From NCBI RefSeq assembly GCF_004785795.1, contig NZ_SRRO01000001.1:3782001-3846000 (forward strand): a DNA stretch of 64,000 nucleotides, given 5' to 3'. The DNA comes from Nocardioides eburneiflavus (lineage in GTDB: Bacteria > Actinomycetota > Actinomycetes > Propionibacteriales > Nocardioidaceae). The notes under the pieces were generated by a model. It saw nothing but the letters and a program-made list of their open reading frames with translations. It had not been told where the DNA came from and made no database searches. The position numbers were made by a program, and so were the translations under genes. Positions 28,591-42,686 of this stretch are shown here, piece after piece (the stretch's first letter is position 1; each line of letters starts with the position of its first letter).

Positions 28591-29322
28591 TCACACCGAG
28601 CGGGCCCGGCCGGTCACCGGGTCGCGGTCGGTGAGGCAGTAGACCTGTCCGCCCGGAGCCTCCAGGACCGTCCAGTGGTCGTGCTCGGCGCGGAGCGTCG
28701 CGCCCAGCCCCACGTGGCGGGCGGTGTCACCCCGCCGGTCGGCCGTGGCGAGGTCGGGGTGGGCCCGGACCGGTCCGTCCTGCTCGTCGAGACGCTGGAG
28801 GAGCATCCGCACCCGTCCCTCCTCGACGAGGCGGACGAACTCGGGCAGTGCGCCGACCTCGGGCTCGCGACCGGTGAGTGCCGCCCAGTACGCGACCTCG
28901 GTCTCCCAGTGCGCGGAGGGGATGTCGAGACACACCTGGTCGAGGATCGTCGTTCCGTCACGGGCGAGGGTCGGCTCGCCGTCGACGAGGGTGTGGCAGA
29001 AGGGGAGGCCGCCGGGGGAGTGCGCCACCTCGACGTCGTGGTAGGTCCACGCGTGCGTCGCCCCCAGCGTCAGAGCCCGATCGACCAGGGCCGGTCGGTC
29101 CGCGGAGTCGAGGTCGAGGTGGACGCCCCCCGGACCAGCCACTGCCTGCATCTTGACGTGCGCCGCTCCCTCCCGCGGCAGGAGCGTGAGGAACTGGCCG
29201 TCCTCGCCGCGACGCTCGGACGGCTGCCAGCCCGTCACCGCCGACCAGAAGGCGAGCGCCTCCTCGAACCGGTCGGACGGGACGTCGAGGAAGACCTGGA
29301 TCCAGGCGGGTCGTGCGGCCAT
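28591..29322 (-). CDS. Tandem VOC (glyoxalase/bleomycin-resistance) protein
   Basis: 243 residues made of two VOC halves (about 5-115 and 130-240). The first has WIQVFLDVPSDRFEEALAFWSAVTGW and HLDLDSAD; the second LDQVCLDIPSAHWETEVAYWAALTG, AEHDHWTVLEAPGGQVYCL. Metal-dependent VOC enzymes use paired His/Glu at the domain interface; function here unknown. Divergent from a single-domain VOC gene 32 bp away. Confidence 0.85.
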   Translation of the reverse strand: MAARPAWIQVFLDVPSDRFEEALAFWSAVTGWQPSERRGEDGQFLTLLPREGAAHVKMQAVAGPGGVHLDLDSADRPALVDRALTLGATHAWTYHDVEVAHSPGGLPFCHTLVDGEPTLARDGTTILDQVCLDIPSAHWETEVAYWAALTGREPEVGALPEFVRLVEEGRVRMLLQRLDEQDGPVRAHPDLATADRRGDTARHVGLGATLRAEHDHWTVLEAPGGQVYCLTDRDPVTGRARSV

Positions 29323-29354
29323 TCCTCGATCCTGACACGTCGTAGGGTCGGAGG

Positions 29355-29777
29355 GTGAGCGACTTCCCGCCCGTGGTCCCGCAGCTGCTGCACACCGTGC
29401 TCGACGCCGTCGACGTGCGCGGCGAGGCGGAGTTCTGGCGCGACCTGCTGGGCCTGGCCTACCGTCCCGGCGACGAGGTCCCGGCCGCAGGTGTCGACGA
29501 GGCCGACTGGCTCGTCCTCACCCATCCCGACGGTCGCCGGTGCCTCGCGATCCAGCAGGTCGAGGAGCTGACCGCGAGTCGCTGGCCCGAGCCCGGCCAT
29601 CCGTCGGTCTCGCACCTCGACACCACGGTGCCGTCGCGCACGGCGCTCGACGCCGCCCACGAGCGGGTGCTGGCGCTCGGGGGCGAGCTGCGGCTCGACC
29701 GCACCGACGACCCCGACGAGCCGCTGCGGGCGTACGCCAGCCCGGCCGGCCACGTGTTCTGCGTCTTCGTCGCCTGA
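29355..29777 (+). CDS. Single-domain VOC family protein
   Basis: 140 residues: LLHTVLDAVDVRGEAEFWRDLLGL, CLAIQQVEELTAS, VSHLDTTV, ASPAGHVFCVFV, the standard VOC fold elements. Its GTG lies six bases after a TAGGGT box (29343-29348), so leaderless. Paired with the divergent tandem VOC protein; converges on a CoA-transferase gene. Substrate unknown. Confidence 0.85.
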   Translation: MSDFPPVVPQLLHTVLDAVDVRGEAEFWRDLLGLAYRPGDEVPAAGVDEADWLVLTHPDGRRCLAIQQVEELTASRWPEPGHPSVSHLDTTVPSRTALDAAHERVLALGGELRLDRTDDPDEPLRAYASPAGHVFCVFVA

Positions 29778-29801
29778 GCCGGGGCCGGGCTGAGCAGCCG
29801 G

Positions 29802-31040
29802 TCACGCGAGGCCCAGGGCCCGTGCCTCCTCCCAGAGGTCGTCGCGGACGCTCGGGTGGGCGGCGTGCTCGATCAGGTTGCGGGCCTGCGTGCGCTCGTC
29901 GCGGCCCCACATCCAGGCGATGCCCTGGTCGGTGACGACCGCGCCGTGCTGGAAGGACGTCACGGGCTCGTCGACGAGCGGCACGATGGTGGACACGTCG
30001 GCCTTGGGGTGCCAGCTCCGCAGCGCCATGAACGCCCGCCCGCCCGGCGAGTGGCTCGCCCCGACCGTGAAGTCGGTCTGGCCACCGAAGCCGCTGTGGA
30101 TCCGGGCGTCGATCCGCGACGCGTTGGCCTGGTCGAACAGGTCGACCTGGAGCGCGGTGTTGATGGAGGTCATCGCGGGCTGCTGGGCGATGGCTGCGGG
30201 GGAGTTGGTCGTCTCGGTGCGCAGCATCCGCACCCGCGGGTTGTCGTCGACCCAGTCGTAGAGCTCCTGGCTGCCGAACACGAAGGACGTACGCACCGGG
30301 GTGCCGCGGTCGAGGGCTCCGGCCTTCTCCAGCGTGAGGACGCCGTCACTGAACATCTCCGTCCAGATCTTCAGGCCCCGCCGCTCGAGTACGCCGGCGA
30401 TGGTGGCGTCGGGCACCTCGCCGATGCCTGCCTGGAGGGTGGCGCCGTCGCCGATCTCTGCGGCCACGCGGGCTCCGATCATCCGGGCGTCCTCGCCGGG
30501 CGGACGGGCGACGTGCGTGGTGAGCGGCACGTCGACCTCGACGCCGAGGTCGAGGTCCTCGACCGGCAGCACCGCGTCCCCGAAGGTCCACGGCATCCGC
30601 GGGTTGAGCTGGGCCACGACGAGGGCGCCCCGCTCCCGTGCGGCCTCGATGGCGGCGGGGAGGACGTTGACCTCGAGGCCGAGCGACACCTGCCCGTCGC
30701 GCGGTGTGGTGGTGTGGACGACCACCACGTCGGGCGCGAGGGGGCCGTGGAAGAGCCGCGGCACCATCGACAGGCGGCACGGCACGTAGGAGAGGCGGGG
30801 GTGCCGACGGAAGCCGGGACCGACGAACGTCGTCTCGGGGACCACGCCGTCGTGGACCGGCAGGTCGGACTGCGCGTTGAGGGCGTGCAGCCGGGCCTCG
30901 GGCAGCTCGGCGACCAGCGCCGCGAGCAGCACGGTCGGGGTGGCGAAGTTGCCGCTCGTCACCACCCGGGGCGGCGCCTGGAGGGGGCCACAGTGCTCGC
31001 GCACCACTCGGACGGCGTGCTCGATGTCGACGACCTGCAT
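29802..31040 (-). CDS. Acetyl-CoA hydrolase / CoA-transferase family protein
   Basis: 412 residues of the Cat1/Ach1-type CoA-transferase family. Motifs: RVVTSGNFATPTVLL, a long first domain (VVVVHTTTPRDGQVSLGLEVN), ATLQAGIGEVPDATI, the catalytic region KIWTEMFSDGVL with Glu, and GFGGQTDFTVGASHSPGGR. Moves or hydrolyses CoA from small acyl-CoAs; exact acyl group unknown. The ATG at 31040 gives MQVVDIEHAV; the longer open frame upstream is basic and unlikely. Confidence 0.88.
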   Translation of the reverse strand: MQVVDIEHAVRVVREHCGPLQAPPRVVTSGNFATPTVLLAALVAELPEARLHALNAQSDLPVHDGVVPETTFVGPGFRRHPRLSYVPCRLSMVPRLFHGPLAPDVVVVHTTTPRDGQVSLGLEVNVLPAAIEAARERGALVVAQLNPRMPWTFGDAVLPVEDLDLGVEVDVPLTTHVARPPGEDARMIGARVAAEIGDGATLQAGIGEVPDATIAGVLERRGLKIWTEMFSDGVLTLEKAGALDRGTPVRTSFVFGSQELYDWVDDNPRVRMLRTETTNSPAAIAQQPAMTSINTALQVDLFDQANASRIDARIHSGFGGQTDFTVGASHSPGGRAFMALRSWHPKADVSTIVPLVDEPVTSFQHGAVVTDQGIAWMWGRDERTQARNLIEHAAHPSVRDDLWEEARALGLA

Positions 31041-31097
31041 GCGCCCAGCGTGCCAGCGCCCCCGGGAAAACCGCTGGGCCTTCCGGCCCGCCGCTCC

Positions 31098-31103
31098 TAG
31101 GCT
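31098..31103 (+). promoter_or_regulatory. -10 box of the ABC-F leader transcript
   Basis: TAGGCT, ten bases before the ATG of the short leader ORF; same hexamer type as the other leaderless promoters of the window. Confidence 0.4.
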
Positions 31104-31113
31104 GTTGGTCATC

Positions 31114-31131
31114 ATGTGGATCCAGGACTGA
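31114..31131 (+). CDS. Leader peptide MWIQD of the ABC-F gene
   Basis: Five codons (ATG TGG ATC CAG GAC) and TGA. The stop and last codons form the left arm of a long hairpin, the arrangement of ribosome-mediated attenuators found in front of antibiotic-resistance genes. Too short to judge by coding statistics; support is positional. Confidence 0.4.
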   Translation: MWIQD

Positions 31132-31191
31132 CCCGACTCGCGCCCGCGGCGGCGCACCAGTGCGCCCGAGGCCCGGCGAGTCCCTCAGTCC
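31125..31191 (+). promoter_or_regulatory. Nested hairpin attenuator before the ABC-F gene
   Basis: Outer stem GGACTGA (31125-31131) with TCAGTCC (31185-31191); continuing stem GACTCGC (31135-31141) with GCGAGTC (31176-31182); inside it a separate hairpin GGCGCA/TGCGCC (31151-31166). A ribosome stalled on the leader ORF would cover the left arm and free the right arm, changing the structure before the ABC-F start. Confidence 0.55.
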
Positions 31192-31212
31192 CGCCAGTCG
31201 AAGGACCTCCGC

Positions 31213-32862
<1,650 letters not shown>

Positions 32863-32874
32863 GATCGGTCGACC

Positions 32875-32914
32875 ATGTGCTCGACATGGACGCTCGACGC
32901 ACGGCATGCCGGGC
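32875..32914. repeat. Dispersed palindromic element related to the 93-bp repeat
   Basis: CATGGACGCTCGACGC, a short centre ACGGCATGCC, then GCGTCGAGCG: the same plan as the unit at 63312-63359 (CATGTGGACGCCTGACGC, ACGCCATGGT, GCGTCGGGCGGCCACATG). Confidence 0.45.
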
Positions 32915-32940
32915 GTCGAGCGGACATCGGTCCGCTCGAC
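32915..32940 (+). terminator. Terminator after the ABC-F gene
   Basis: GTCGAGCGGAC and its exact complement GTCCGCTCGAC around a four-base loop ATCG, an 11-bp perfect stem 53 bp after the ABC-F stop. Confidence 0.65.
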
Positions 32941-33002
32941 CCACCGCGTGGACGCGATGCCGCCCAGGGGTCGCTGCGCTGGTAGGGTCGGCGACGGCTC
33001 GA

Positions 33003-33043
33003 ACATCCTTTAACGATCCGTCCCGTGAGGCGGAGAAGGAGGT
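33003..33043 (+). promoter_or_regulatory. PyrR-binding leader hairpin of carAB-pyrD operon
   Basis: Same 41-nt element as before pyrR, differing at one base (T for G at 33017). Loop TCCCGTGAGG at 33021-33030; UCCUU at 33006-33010 pairs with the AAGGA of the carA ribosome site (33036-33040). A TAGGGT box at 32983-32988 may be the promoter. Confidence 0.85.
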
Positions 33044-33048
33044 ACGGC

Positions 33049-34263
33049 ATGGCTCTGCCTGCCCCTGCCCAGACTCGTCTGGCGCCCCGATCGGCACTTC
33101 TGGTCCTCGAGGACGGGCGCACCTTTCGCGGTGAGTCCTTCGGAGCCGAGGGTGAGACCTTCGGCGAGGCCGTCTTCTCGACCGGCATGTCCGGCTACCA
33201 GGAGACGCTGACCGACCCCAGCTACCACCGCCAGGTCGTCGTCATGACGGCCCCGCACGTCGGCAACACCGGGATGAACGACGAAGACGTCGAGTCCTCG
33301 CGCATCTGGGTCGCCGGCTACGTCGTCCGCGACCCTGCCCGGGTGCCGTCCAGCTGGCGCAGCATGCGCAGCCTGACCGACGACCTGCGCGACCAGGGCG
33401 TCGTCGGCATCAGCGGCATCGACACGCGTGCCCTGACCCGCCACCTGCGCGAGCGGGGCGCCATGCGGGTCGGCATCTCGACGACGGAGACCGACCCCCA
33501 GCGCCTGCTGGAGCGGGTCCTGGTCTCCGGCGAGATGGCCGGCGCCAACCTCAGCGAGGCCGTGAGCACCAGCGAGGCGTACGTCGTGCCGGCGCAGGGG
33601 ACCAGGCGCTTCACCGTCGCCGCGGTCGACCTCGGCATCAAGACCAACACCCCGCGGATGATGAGCGAGCGCGGCATCGAGGTGCACGTGCTTCCCGCCA
33701 CCGCGACGCTCGACGACGTGCGGGCGGTCGAGCCGGACGGGCTCTTCTTCTCCAACGGCCCCGGCGACCCGGCGGCGACCACCGGGCAGGTCGAGCTGCT
33801 GCAGGGCGCCCTGCGAGCGGGAATACCCTACTTCGGGATCTGCTTCGGCAACCAGCTCTTCGGCCGCGCGCTCGGCTTCGGCACCTACAAGCTCAAGTAC
33901 GGCCACCGCGGCATCAACCAGCCGGTGATGGACCGCACCACGGGCAAGGTCGAGGTCACCGCCCACAACCACGGCTTCGCGGTCGACGCCCCGCTCGAGG
34001 GCACTACGAGCACGGAGTTCGGCGAGGTCTCGGTCAGCCACGTCTGCCTCAACGACGACGTCGTCGAGGGCCTCGAGCTGCGCGACGCCGACGGACGCCT
34101 CACGTCCTTCTCCGTGCAGTACCACCCGGAGGCGGCCGCCGGCCCGCACGACGCGGCGTACCTCTTCGACCGCTTCTGCGAGCTGATGTCCTCGGTTTCG
34201 ACACGCTCGCTGGCGCTCGCTGCTCAACCAGCGGACGACGACACCCAGAACGGGGGCAACTGA
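33049..34263 (+). CDS. carA: Carbamoyl-phosphate synthase small (glutaminase) subunit
   Basis: 404 residues. Class I glutaminase triad: Cys265 in [14 protein letters not shown], His359 and Glu361 in QYHPEAA. The Asn after Gly (usual His) is normal for actinobacterial CarA as I recall. Supplies ammonia to CarB for pyrimidines and arginine. The C-terminal residues after RFCELMS ([17 protein letters not shown]) come from a dispersed repeat read in frame. ATG preceded by AAGGAGGT, which is sequestered in the PyrR hairpin. Confidence 0.97.
   Translation: MALPAPAQTRLAPRSALLVLEDGRTFRGESFGAEGETFGEAVFSTGMSGYQETLTDPSYHRQVVVMTAPHVGNTGMNDEDVESSRIWVAGYVVRDPARVPSSWRSMRSLTDDLRDQGVVGISGIDTRALTRHLRERGAMRVGISTTETDPQRLLERVLVSGEMAGANLSEAVSTSEAYVVPAQGTRRFTVAAVDLGIKTNTPRMMSERGIEVHVLPATATLDDVRAVEPDGLFFSNGPGDPAATTGQVELLQGALRAGIPYFGICFGNQLFGRALGFGTYKLKYGHRGINQPVMDRTTGKVEVTAHNHGFAVDAPLEGTTSTEFGEVSVSHVCLNDDVVEGLELRDADGRLTSFSVQYHPEAAAGPHDAAYLFDRFCELMSSVSTRSLALAAQPADDDTQNGGN
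34194..34234. repeat. REP-like element, copy 2, inside carA 3' end
   Basis: Begins GGTTTCGACACGCTCGCTGG and ends TGCTCAACCAGCGG. Translated as [15 protein letters not shown] at the carA C-terminus. Confidence 0.6.
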
Positions 34264-34264
34264 C

Positions 34265-37597
<3,333 letters not shown>

Positions 37598-37598
37598 C

Positions 37599-38642
37599 GT
37601 GCGGCCCTACGACGTCGTCTTCGAGCAGGCCCTGACCCGGGTCGACCCCGAGCGCATCCACCACGCCGCGTTCGCGGCGATCCGGGCGGCGGCGCCCCTG
37701 ACGGGTCGGCTCGTCCGGGTCCCGTCGGCGCCGGTCCACGCGCTGGGCCTGACCTTCCCGCACCCGCTCGGGCTGGCGGCCGGCTTCGACAAGAACGCTG
37801 TCGGCATCGACGGGCTCGCCGCGCTCGGCTTCGGCCACGTCGAGATCGGCACGGTCACCGGGGAGGCGCAGCCGGGGAACCCGCAGCCGCGGCTGTTCCG
37901 GCTCACCGGCGACCGCGCGATCGTCAACCGGATGGGCTTCAACAACGACGGCGCCGAGGTGGTGGCACGCCGGCTCGCCGCGTGGCGCTCGGGCGGTGGC
38001 TCGACGATCCTCGGTGTCAACATCGGCAAGTCCAAGGTCGTGCCGGAGGAGGAGGCCGCCGGCGACTACGAGAAGTCCTCCGGCCTGCTCGCGCCCTACG
38101 CCGACTACCTCGTCGTCAACGTGTCGTCGCCCAACACCCCGGGGCTGCGCGACCTGCAGGCGGTGGAGAAGCTCGCACCGATCCTCGCCGCCGTACGTCG
38201 TCGCGCCGACGAGGTGCGCCCCGACCACCGGGTGCCGCTGCTGGTCAAGATCGCACCCGACCTCAGCGACGACGACGTCCTGGCGGTGGCCGACCTCGCC
38301 CTGGCCAGCGGCCTCGACGGCATCATCGCCACCAACACCACGATCAGTCGCGACGGGCTCACGACGCCAGCGTCGACCGTCGCGGGCATCGGCGCCGGCG
38401 GGCTCAGCGGACGCCCGCTCGCCCAGCGCTCGGAGGACGTCGTACGGACGCTGCGCCGGCGCGTCGGACCGGACCTGGCGCTCATCGGCGTCGGTGGCAT
38501 CACGACCGTCGACGACGCCCGGCGGCGACTCGCGGCCGGGGCCGACCTGATCCAGGGCTACACCGCCTTCGTCTACGAGGGCCCGCTGTGGCCACGGAGA
38601 ATGGTCAAGGGCATCGTCCGGGGGCTCGCCACGGATGCCTGA
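37599..38642 (+). CDS. pyrD: Dihydroorotate dehydrogenase (quinone), class 2
   Basis: 347 residues. Class 2 features: membrane-associating N-terminus ([18 protein letters not shown]), [28 protein letters not shown], catalytic Ser in [27 protein letters not shown] and the FMN phosphate loop [16 protein letters not shown]. Oxidises dihydroorotate and passes electrons to quinone. GTG start two bases after carB. It looks fully functional, which bears on the neighbouring PyrD-like protein. Confidence 0.97.
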   Translation: MRPYDVVFEQALTRVDPERIHHAAFAAIRAAAPLTGRLVRVPSAPVHALGLTFPHPLGLAAGFDKNAVGIDGLAALGFGHVEIGTVTGEAQPGNPQPRLFRLTGDRAIVNRMGFNNDGAEVVARRLAAWRSGGGSTILGVNIGKSKVVPEEEAAGDYEKSSGLLAPYADYLVVNVSSPNTPGLRDLQAVEKLAPILAAVRRRADEVRPDHRVPLLVKIAPDLSDDDVLAVADLALASGLDGIIATNTTISRDGLTTPASTVAGIGAGGLSGRPLAQRSEDVVRTLRRRVGPDLALIGVGGITTVDDARRRLAAGADLIQGYTAFVYEGPLWPRRMVKGIVRGLATDA

Positions 38643-39456
38643 GGAGCGGGGCACGCCGGCCGGGCCGGTCCACGTGGAGGGGGAGGTCGTCGCCACCAAG
38701 CGGGTGGGCGCCTACCGCCACCTCACGCTGGCCGCGCCGGGCATCCCGGAGCGCTTCCGGGCCGGCAGCTTCGTCGCGGTCACCGTCGCGGGCCACGTCG
38801 CCCGCCGGGCGCTGTGGGTGCATCGCGTACGCGGCTCCAGCGCCTTCGGGCCCACCCTCGACGTGGTGGTCCAGGTGCAGGGGAGCGGCACCGCCTGGCT
38901 GGCCGCACAGCCCGTGGGGACCAGGATCGCGATCACCGGTCCGCTCGGTCGCGCCTTCGCGCTGCCCAAGGAAGCGGTGTCCTGCCTGCTCGTCGGCGAG
39001 GGCTACGCCGCCGCGCCGCTCTTCCCGCTCGCAGAGCGCCTGCGCGAGCGCGGCTGTGCCGTCTCGCTCGTCGTCTCCGCGCCCGACGAGGCCCACCTGC
39101 TGTCCGCGCTCGAGGCCCGGCGCTCCGCCCGTTCGGTCACCGTCCTCACTGCCGACGGCTCCGTCGGCCAGCGCGGGGGCGTGCCCGACCACGTCGACGA
39201 GCTCCTCCGCCGCAGCGACGCCGACGTCGTCTACGCCGCCGGACCGGCGGTGGTCCTGCGGAGCGCCGCCGCCGCAGCCGAGCGCGCGGGCGCCTGGAGC
39301 CAGGTCGCCGTGGAGGTCCCGACGCCCTGCGGCACCGGGCTCTGCCACGGCTGCCCGCTGCCCGTGGTCGGCGAGGACGGCGTCGACCGCGTCGTACGCG
39401 CCTGCACCGAGGGCCCCGTCGTCCGCGGCGACCGAGTCCGCTGGGACCACCTGTGA
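38635..39456 (+). CDS. pyrK: PyrK-like electron-transfer subunit (FAD, 2Fe-2S)
   Basis: 273 residues: ferredoxin-reductase-like FAD domain ([21 protein letters not shown]), NAD-binding part ([20 protein letters not shown]) and four cluster cysteines, Cys232, 237, 240 and 257 ([14 protein letters not shown] ... RACTEG), the CX4CX2CXnC pattern of PyrK. In class 1B enzymes it takes electrons from PyrD to NAD+. ATG overlaps pyrD by 8 bp. Here it accompanies a PyrD-like protein with a changed active site. Confidence 0.9.
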   Translation: MPEERGTPAGPVHVEGEVVATKRVGAYRHLTLAAPGIPERFRAGSFVAVTVAGHVARRALWVHRVRGSSAFGPTLDVVVQVQGSGTAWLAAQPVGTRIAITGPLGRAFALPKEAVSCLLVGEGYAAAPLFPLAERLRERGCAVSLVVSAPDEAHLLSALEARRSARSVTVLTADGSVGQRGGVPDHVDELLRRSDADVVYAAGPAVVLRSAAAAAERAGAWSQVAVEVPTPCGTGLCHGCPLPVVGEDGVDRVVRACTEGPVVRGDRVRWDHL

Positions 39457-40313
39457 GCGCCGCGCGGCTGGGCTCGGTGCCCGGGCCGGTGATGGTCGCC
39501 GCCGGGTGTGGCGGCACCGGCCGTGAGCTCCTGCCCTACGCCGACCAGTCCGGACTCGACGGACTCGACCTCGTCACCCGTTCGATCACCTTGGACGCCC
39601 GCAGCGGCGGGCCGGGGCCGCGGGTCGTGGAGGTCCCCGGCGGTCTCGTCAACGCCGTCGGCCTGCCCAACCCCGGGCTGGAGCACTTCCTCGCGACCGA
39701 GCTCCCGTGGCTGGTGCGCGCGGGGGCGCGGGTCTTCGTCTCCGTCGCCGGCGCGACGATGGGGGAGTACGCCGACCTGGCCCGCCGGCTCAGCCGCGCA
39801 CCCGGCGTGGCCGGGCTCGAGGTCAACGTGGGCGCCCCGGACGAGGCGGGCGCAGGGCTCTTCGAGGTCCGCGAGCCCTACCACGCGGCCAGCGTCATCG
39901 CAGCCGTGCGACGTGAGTTCCCCACCGACCGGCCCGTCCTCGCCAAGCTGCGCCCCGACGTGTCCCGCATCGTCGAGGGTGCTCGCGCGTGCCACGAGGC
40001 GGGCGCCACTGCCGTGGTCGTCGGCAACGCGGTCCCGGCAGCCTTCGCGGACGGGCGCCCGGCTGGGCTCAGCGGCCCGGCGATCTCCCCGATCGCGCTG
40101 CGGTGCGTCGCAGAGGTGCACCGCGCGCTGCCGGACGTCCCGACCATCGGGTGTGGCGGCGTGCACGACCTCGCGTCGGCCCGCGCCTTCCTCGACGCCG
40201 GCGCGCGCGGCGTACAGGTCGGCACCGCGCTCCTGAACGACCCGACGACCGTGGCGCGCCTCCGTGCCGTGCTCCTGCCCGACCACCTGACCACACCCGA
40301 GGAGACCCCATGA
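39453..40313 (+). CDS. Class 1B dihydroorotate dehydrogenase-like protein with altered active site
   Basis: 286 residues, a TIM-barrel of the PyrD 1B family (NAVGLPNPGLEHFL, VFVSVAGATMGEYADLARRL, GLSGPAISPIALR, GCGGVHDLASARAFLDAGARGVQVGTALLNDP). The catalytic loop, normally NxSCPN with Cys as base, reads Asn125-Val-Gly-Ala128-Pro-Asp130, so the base is Ala and the substrate-binding Asn is Asp. It probably cannot act as a standard dihydroorotate dehydrogenase. GTGA overlap with pyrK implies a stable PyrK partner. A different oxidoreductase reaction, or decay, are both possible. Confidence 0.85.
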   Translation: MSAARLGSVPGPVMVAAGCGGTGRELLPYADQSGLDGLDLVTRSITLDARSGGPGPRVVEVPGGLVNAVGLPNPGLEHFLATELPWLVRAGARVFVSVAGATMGEYADLARRLSRAPGVAGLEVNVGAPDEAGAGLFEVREPYHAASVIAAVRREFPTDRPVLAKLRPDVSRIVEGARACHEAGATAVVVGNAVPAAFADGRPAGLSGPAISPIALRCVAEVHRALPDVPTIGCGGVHDLASARAFLDAGARGVQVGTALLNDPTTVARLRAVLLPDHLTTPEETP

Positions 40314-41134
40314 CCCCGTTCGGCACCCGCCTCGCCGCCGCCATCGAGGACCGTGGCCGGTTCTGCGTCGGCATCGACCCCCACGCCGCACTGCTGCACG
40401 AGTGGGGGCTCGACGACGACGTCGCGTCCCTCGAGCGCTTCGCCCTCACGGTCGTGGAGGCCGTCGCACCCGTGGTCGGCGCGGTGAAGCCGCAGAGCGC
40501 CTTCTACGAGCGGTTCGGCAGCAGGGGGATCGCCGTCCTCGAGCGCGTGGTGGCCGAGTCGCGCGCCGCCGGCGCGCTGGTGCTGATGGACGCCAAGCGC
40601 GGCGACATCGGTTCCACGAGCCAGGCCTACGCCGACGCCTACCTCGACCCGTCGTCGCCCCTCGGCTCCGACGCCGTCACGGTCAGCCCCTATCTCGGCT
40701 TCGGCTCGCTCGAGCCGATGGTCGAGGCCGCCCGCCGGCACGGCGGTGGCCTGTTCGTGCTCGCGCTCACCTCCAACAAGGAGGGTCCCGAGGTCCAGCA
40801 CGCCCGCAACGGCGAGGCCACGGTCGCCGGCACGATGCTGGCGCACCTGCGCGCCGCCAACGCCGGGGCCGAGCCCGTCGGCTCCTTCGGCGCGGTGGTG
40901 GGCGCGACCATCGGCAGCACCGACGAGGACCTCGACATCAACGGGCCGCTGCTCGTGCCGGGCTACGGCGCCCAGGGGGGCACCGCCGCGGACCTCGAGC
41001 GCATCTTCGGAGCCGCCGCCCGGTGGGCGCTGCCGAGCTCCTCGCGCGACGTGCTGCGCGCCGGGCCGGACAGGACGGCGCTGCGCGACGCTGCGCGCCG
41101 AGGCAACGACGCCGTCCGGGGCCTGGGCGCGTGA
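40310..41134 (+). CDS. pyrF: Orotidine 5'-phosphate decarboxylase
   Basis: 274 residues, the longer type 2 family. Catalytic LMDAKRGDIGSTSQAYADAY (about 93-112), VKPQSAFYERFG, VTVSPYLGFGSLEPM, VVGATIGSTD and VPGYGAQGGT phosphate site. Final step to UMP. ATGA overlap with the PyrD-like gene; orotate phosphoribosyltransferase (pyrE) is not in this window. Confidence 0.97.
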   Translation: MTPFGTRLAAAIEDRGRFCVGIDPHAALLHEWGLDDDVASLERFALTVVEAVAPVVGAVKPQSAFYERFGSRGIAVLERVVAESRAAGALVLMDAKRGDIGSTSQAYADAYLDPSSPLGSDAVTVSPYLGFGSLEPMVEAARRHGGGLFVLALTSNKEGPEVQHARNGEATVAGTMLAHLRAANAGAEPVGSFGAVVGATIGSTDEDLDINGPLLVPGYGAQGGTAADLERIFGAAARWALPSSSRDVLRAGPDRTALRDAARRGNDAVRGLGA

Positions 41135-41568
41135 GGCACCTCGTCCCGGCGGCGCTGGTCGCCGGCCTGGCCCTCGGCGGCTGCTCGGGCGACCCGCAGG
41201 AGCGCTACTGCGAGACGGTCGTGGAGCACCAGGCCGAGCTCAGCGAGGTCGCCGCCACCGACGACCCCGGGGCCGTGTTCGACGCGCTCGACGCCTACGA
41301 CGACCTCGCCGAGCGGGCGCCGCGCGACATCGCCGACGACTGGTCCGCCGTCGTCGACCCGCTCCGGGCCCTCGAGCGGGTGCTGGCCGAGCACGACGTC
41401 GACCCCTCCGACTACGACGCCGAGGCGCCCCCGGCCGGCCTCGGCGAGGAGGTGCGCGCCGAGATCGAGTCGGCGGCCCGGGAGGTCGGCTCGGAGCAGA
41501 CCGTACGAGCCATGGCCGCCGTCGAGCAGCACGCGCTCGACGTGTGCGGCACCCCGCTGTCGCGCTGA
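41131..41568 (+). CDS. Small lipoprotein of unknown function
   Basis: 145 residues. Signal peptide with lipobox LALGGC, lipidated Cys about residue 17. The mature part is acidic and helical, with two further Cys (ERYCETVVEHQ and LDVCGTPL), probably one disulfide. Coupled to pyrF by GTGA and so co-transcribed with the pyrimidine genes, perhaps only through position. Confidence 0.75.
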   Translation: MRHLVPAALVAGLALGGCSGDPQERYCETVVEHQAELSEVAATDDPGAVFDALDAYDDLAERAPRDIADDWSAVVDPLRALERVLAEHDVDPSDYDAEAPPAGLGEEVRAEIESAAREVGSEQTVRAMAAVEQHALDVCGTPLSR

Positions 41569-41633
41569 TCGGTCCTCCCGGCCGGTCCACCCATGGCGAA
41601 CATCACGCGGCACGGGCGACGGCGCCGGCTCGA

Positions 41634-41663
41634 TTGCCTGTGCCGTCGGTCGATGACTAGATT
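41634..41663 (+). promoter_or_regulatory. Promoter of mihF
   Basis: TTGCCT and TAGATT separated by 18 bp, about 60 bp before the mihF start, a separate promoter within the pyr-to-housekeeping run. Confidence 0.5.
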
Positions 41664-41724
41664 GACCCGCACCTGCCGGGCCCTCCTCCCACCCGGTCCG
41701 AACCGATCCAGAAGGACAGCTTTC

Positions 41725-42048
41725 GTGGCCTTGCCCCCACTGACGCCCGAGCAGCGCCAGGCAGCCCTCGACAAGGCCGCGGCCTCCCGACGCGAGCGGG
41801 CCGAGGTGAAGAACCGCCTCAAGAACTCCGGCGGCTCGATCGTCGACGTGCTGCACGAGGGCCAGACCAACGAGGTCATCGGCAAGATGCGCGTCGTCGA
41901 GCTCCTCCAGTCGGTGCCCGGCCTCGGTCGCGTCCGTGCCCGGCAGGTCATGGAGCGGCTCGGCATCGCCGAGAGCCGGCGTGTCCGCGGGCTCGGCGTC
42001 AAGCAGGTCGCCGCGCTCGAGCGTGAGTTCGGCCCCGACGCCTCGTGA
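41725..42048 (+). CDS. mihF: Mycobacterial integration host factor-type DNA-binding protein
   Basis: 107 residues. [49 protein letters not shown] and [19 protein letters not shown] are the hallmarks of actinobacterial mIHF, a small nucleoid protein with a helix-two-turn-helix. The GTG at 41725 follows GAAGGA; the open frame reaches further upstream but that part is not conserved. Placement between pyrF and gmk is the conserved actinobacterial order. GTGA overlap with gmk. Confidence 0.96.
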   Translation: MALPPLTPEQRQAALDKAAASRRERAEVKNRLKNSGGSIVDVLHEGQTNEVIGKMRVVELLQSVPGLGRVRARQVMERLGIAESRRVRGLGVKQVAALEREFGPDAS

Positions 42049-42671
42049 CCGGCTCCGAACCGACTCCCGACATCGCCCCGCAGTCGGGCAACGCCACCAC
42101 GCGCTCGCGGCTGATCGTCCTGGCGGGCCCGACCGCCGTCGGCAAGGGGACCGTCGCCGCCGCCGTTCGAGAGACGCACCCCGAGGTGTGGATCTCCGTG
42201 TCCGCGACGACCCGCGCCCCACGCCCCGGTGAGGAGAACGGCGTCCACTACTGGTTCGTCTCCGACGAGGAGTTCGACGCGATGGTCGCCAAGGGAGACC
42301 TCCTCGAGTGGGCCGTGGTCCACAAGGCCGCCCGCTACGGCACGCCCCGCGGTCCGGTCGACCTCGCTCTCGCCTCCGGTCATCCCGCGATGCTCGAGAT
42401 CGACCTCCAGGGCGCGCGACAGGTCCGCGAGACGATGCCGGAGGCGCTGTTCGTCTTCCTCAAGCCGCCGTCGTGGGACGAGCTCGTACGCCGCCTCGTC
42501 GGCCGCGGCACCGAGACCGAGACGGAGCGCGAGCGCCGGCTCGAGACCGCGCGCGCCGAGCTGGCGGCCGAGAGCGAGTTCGACGTGACCATCGTCAACC
42601 ACGAAGTTCACGCTGCAGCCGACGAGTTGGTAGCCTTGATGGTTGGACCTGTTTCCACCCGATCTGACTAG
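42045..42671 (+). CDS. gmk: Guanylate kinase
   Basis: 208 residues. Walker [11 protein letters not shown] (about 27-36), GMP-binding [21 protein letters not shown] and YGTPRGPVD. Phosphorylates GMP to GDP. The N-terminal 20 residues are a variable extension; a GTG start overlaps the mihF stop. Confidence 0.97.
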   Translation: MTGSEPTPDIAPQSGNATTRSRLIVLAGPTAVGKGTVAAAVRETHPEVWISVSATTRAPRPGEENGVHYWFVSDEEFDAMVAKGDLLEWAVVHKAARYGTPRGPVDLALASGHPAMLEIDLQGARQVRETMPEALFVFLKPPSWDELVRRLVGRGTETETERERRLETARAELAAESEFDVTIVNHEVHAAADELVALMVGPVSTRSD

Positions 42672-42686
42672 CGAGGCACCATCACC

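Noticed and set aside
33841..33860. CarA glutaminase motif with Asn instead of His after the Cys loop as a sign of inactivity
   Set aside because: GICFGNQ is, as I recall, the normal actinobacterial form, and Cys265, His359 and Glu361 are all in place.
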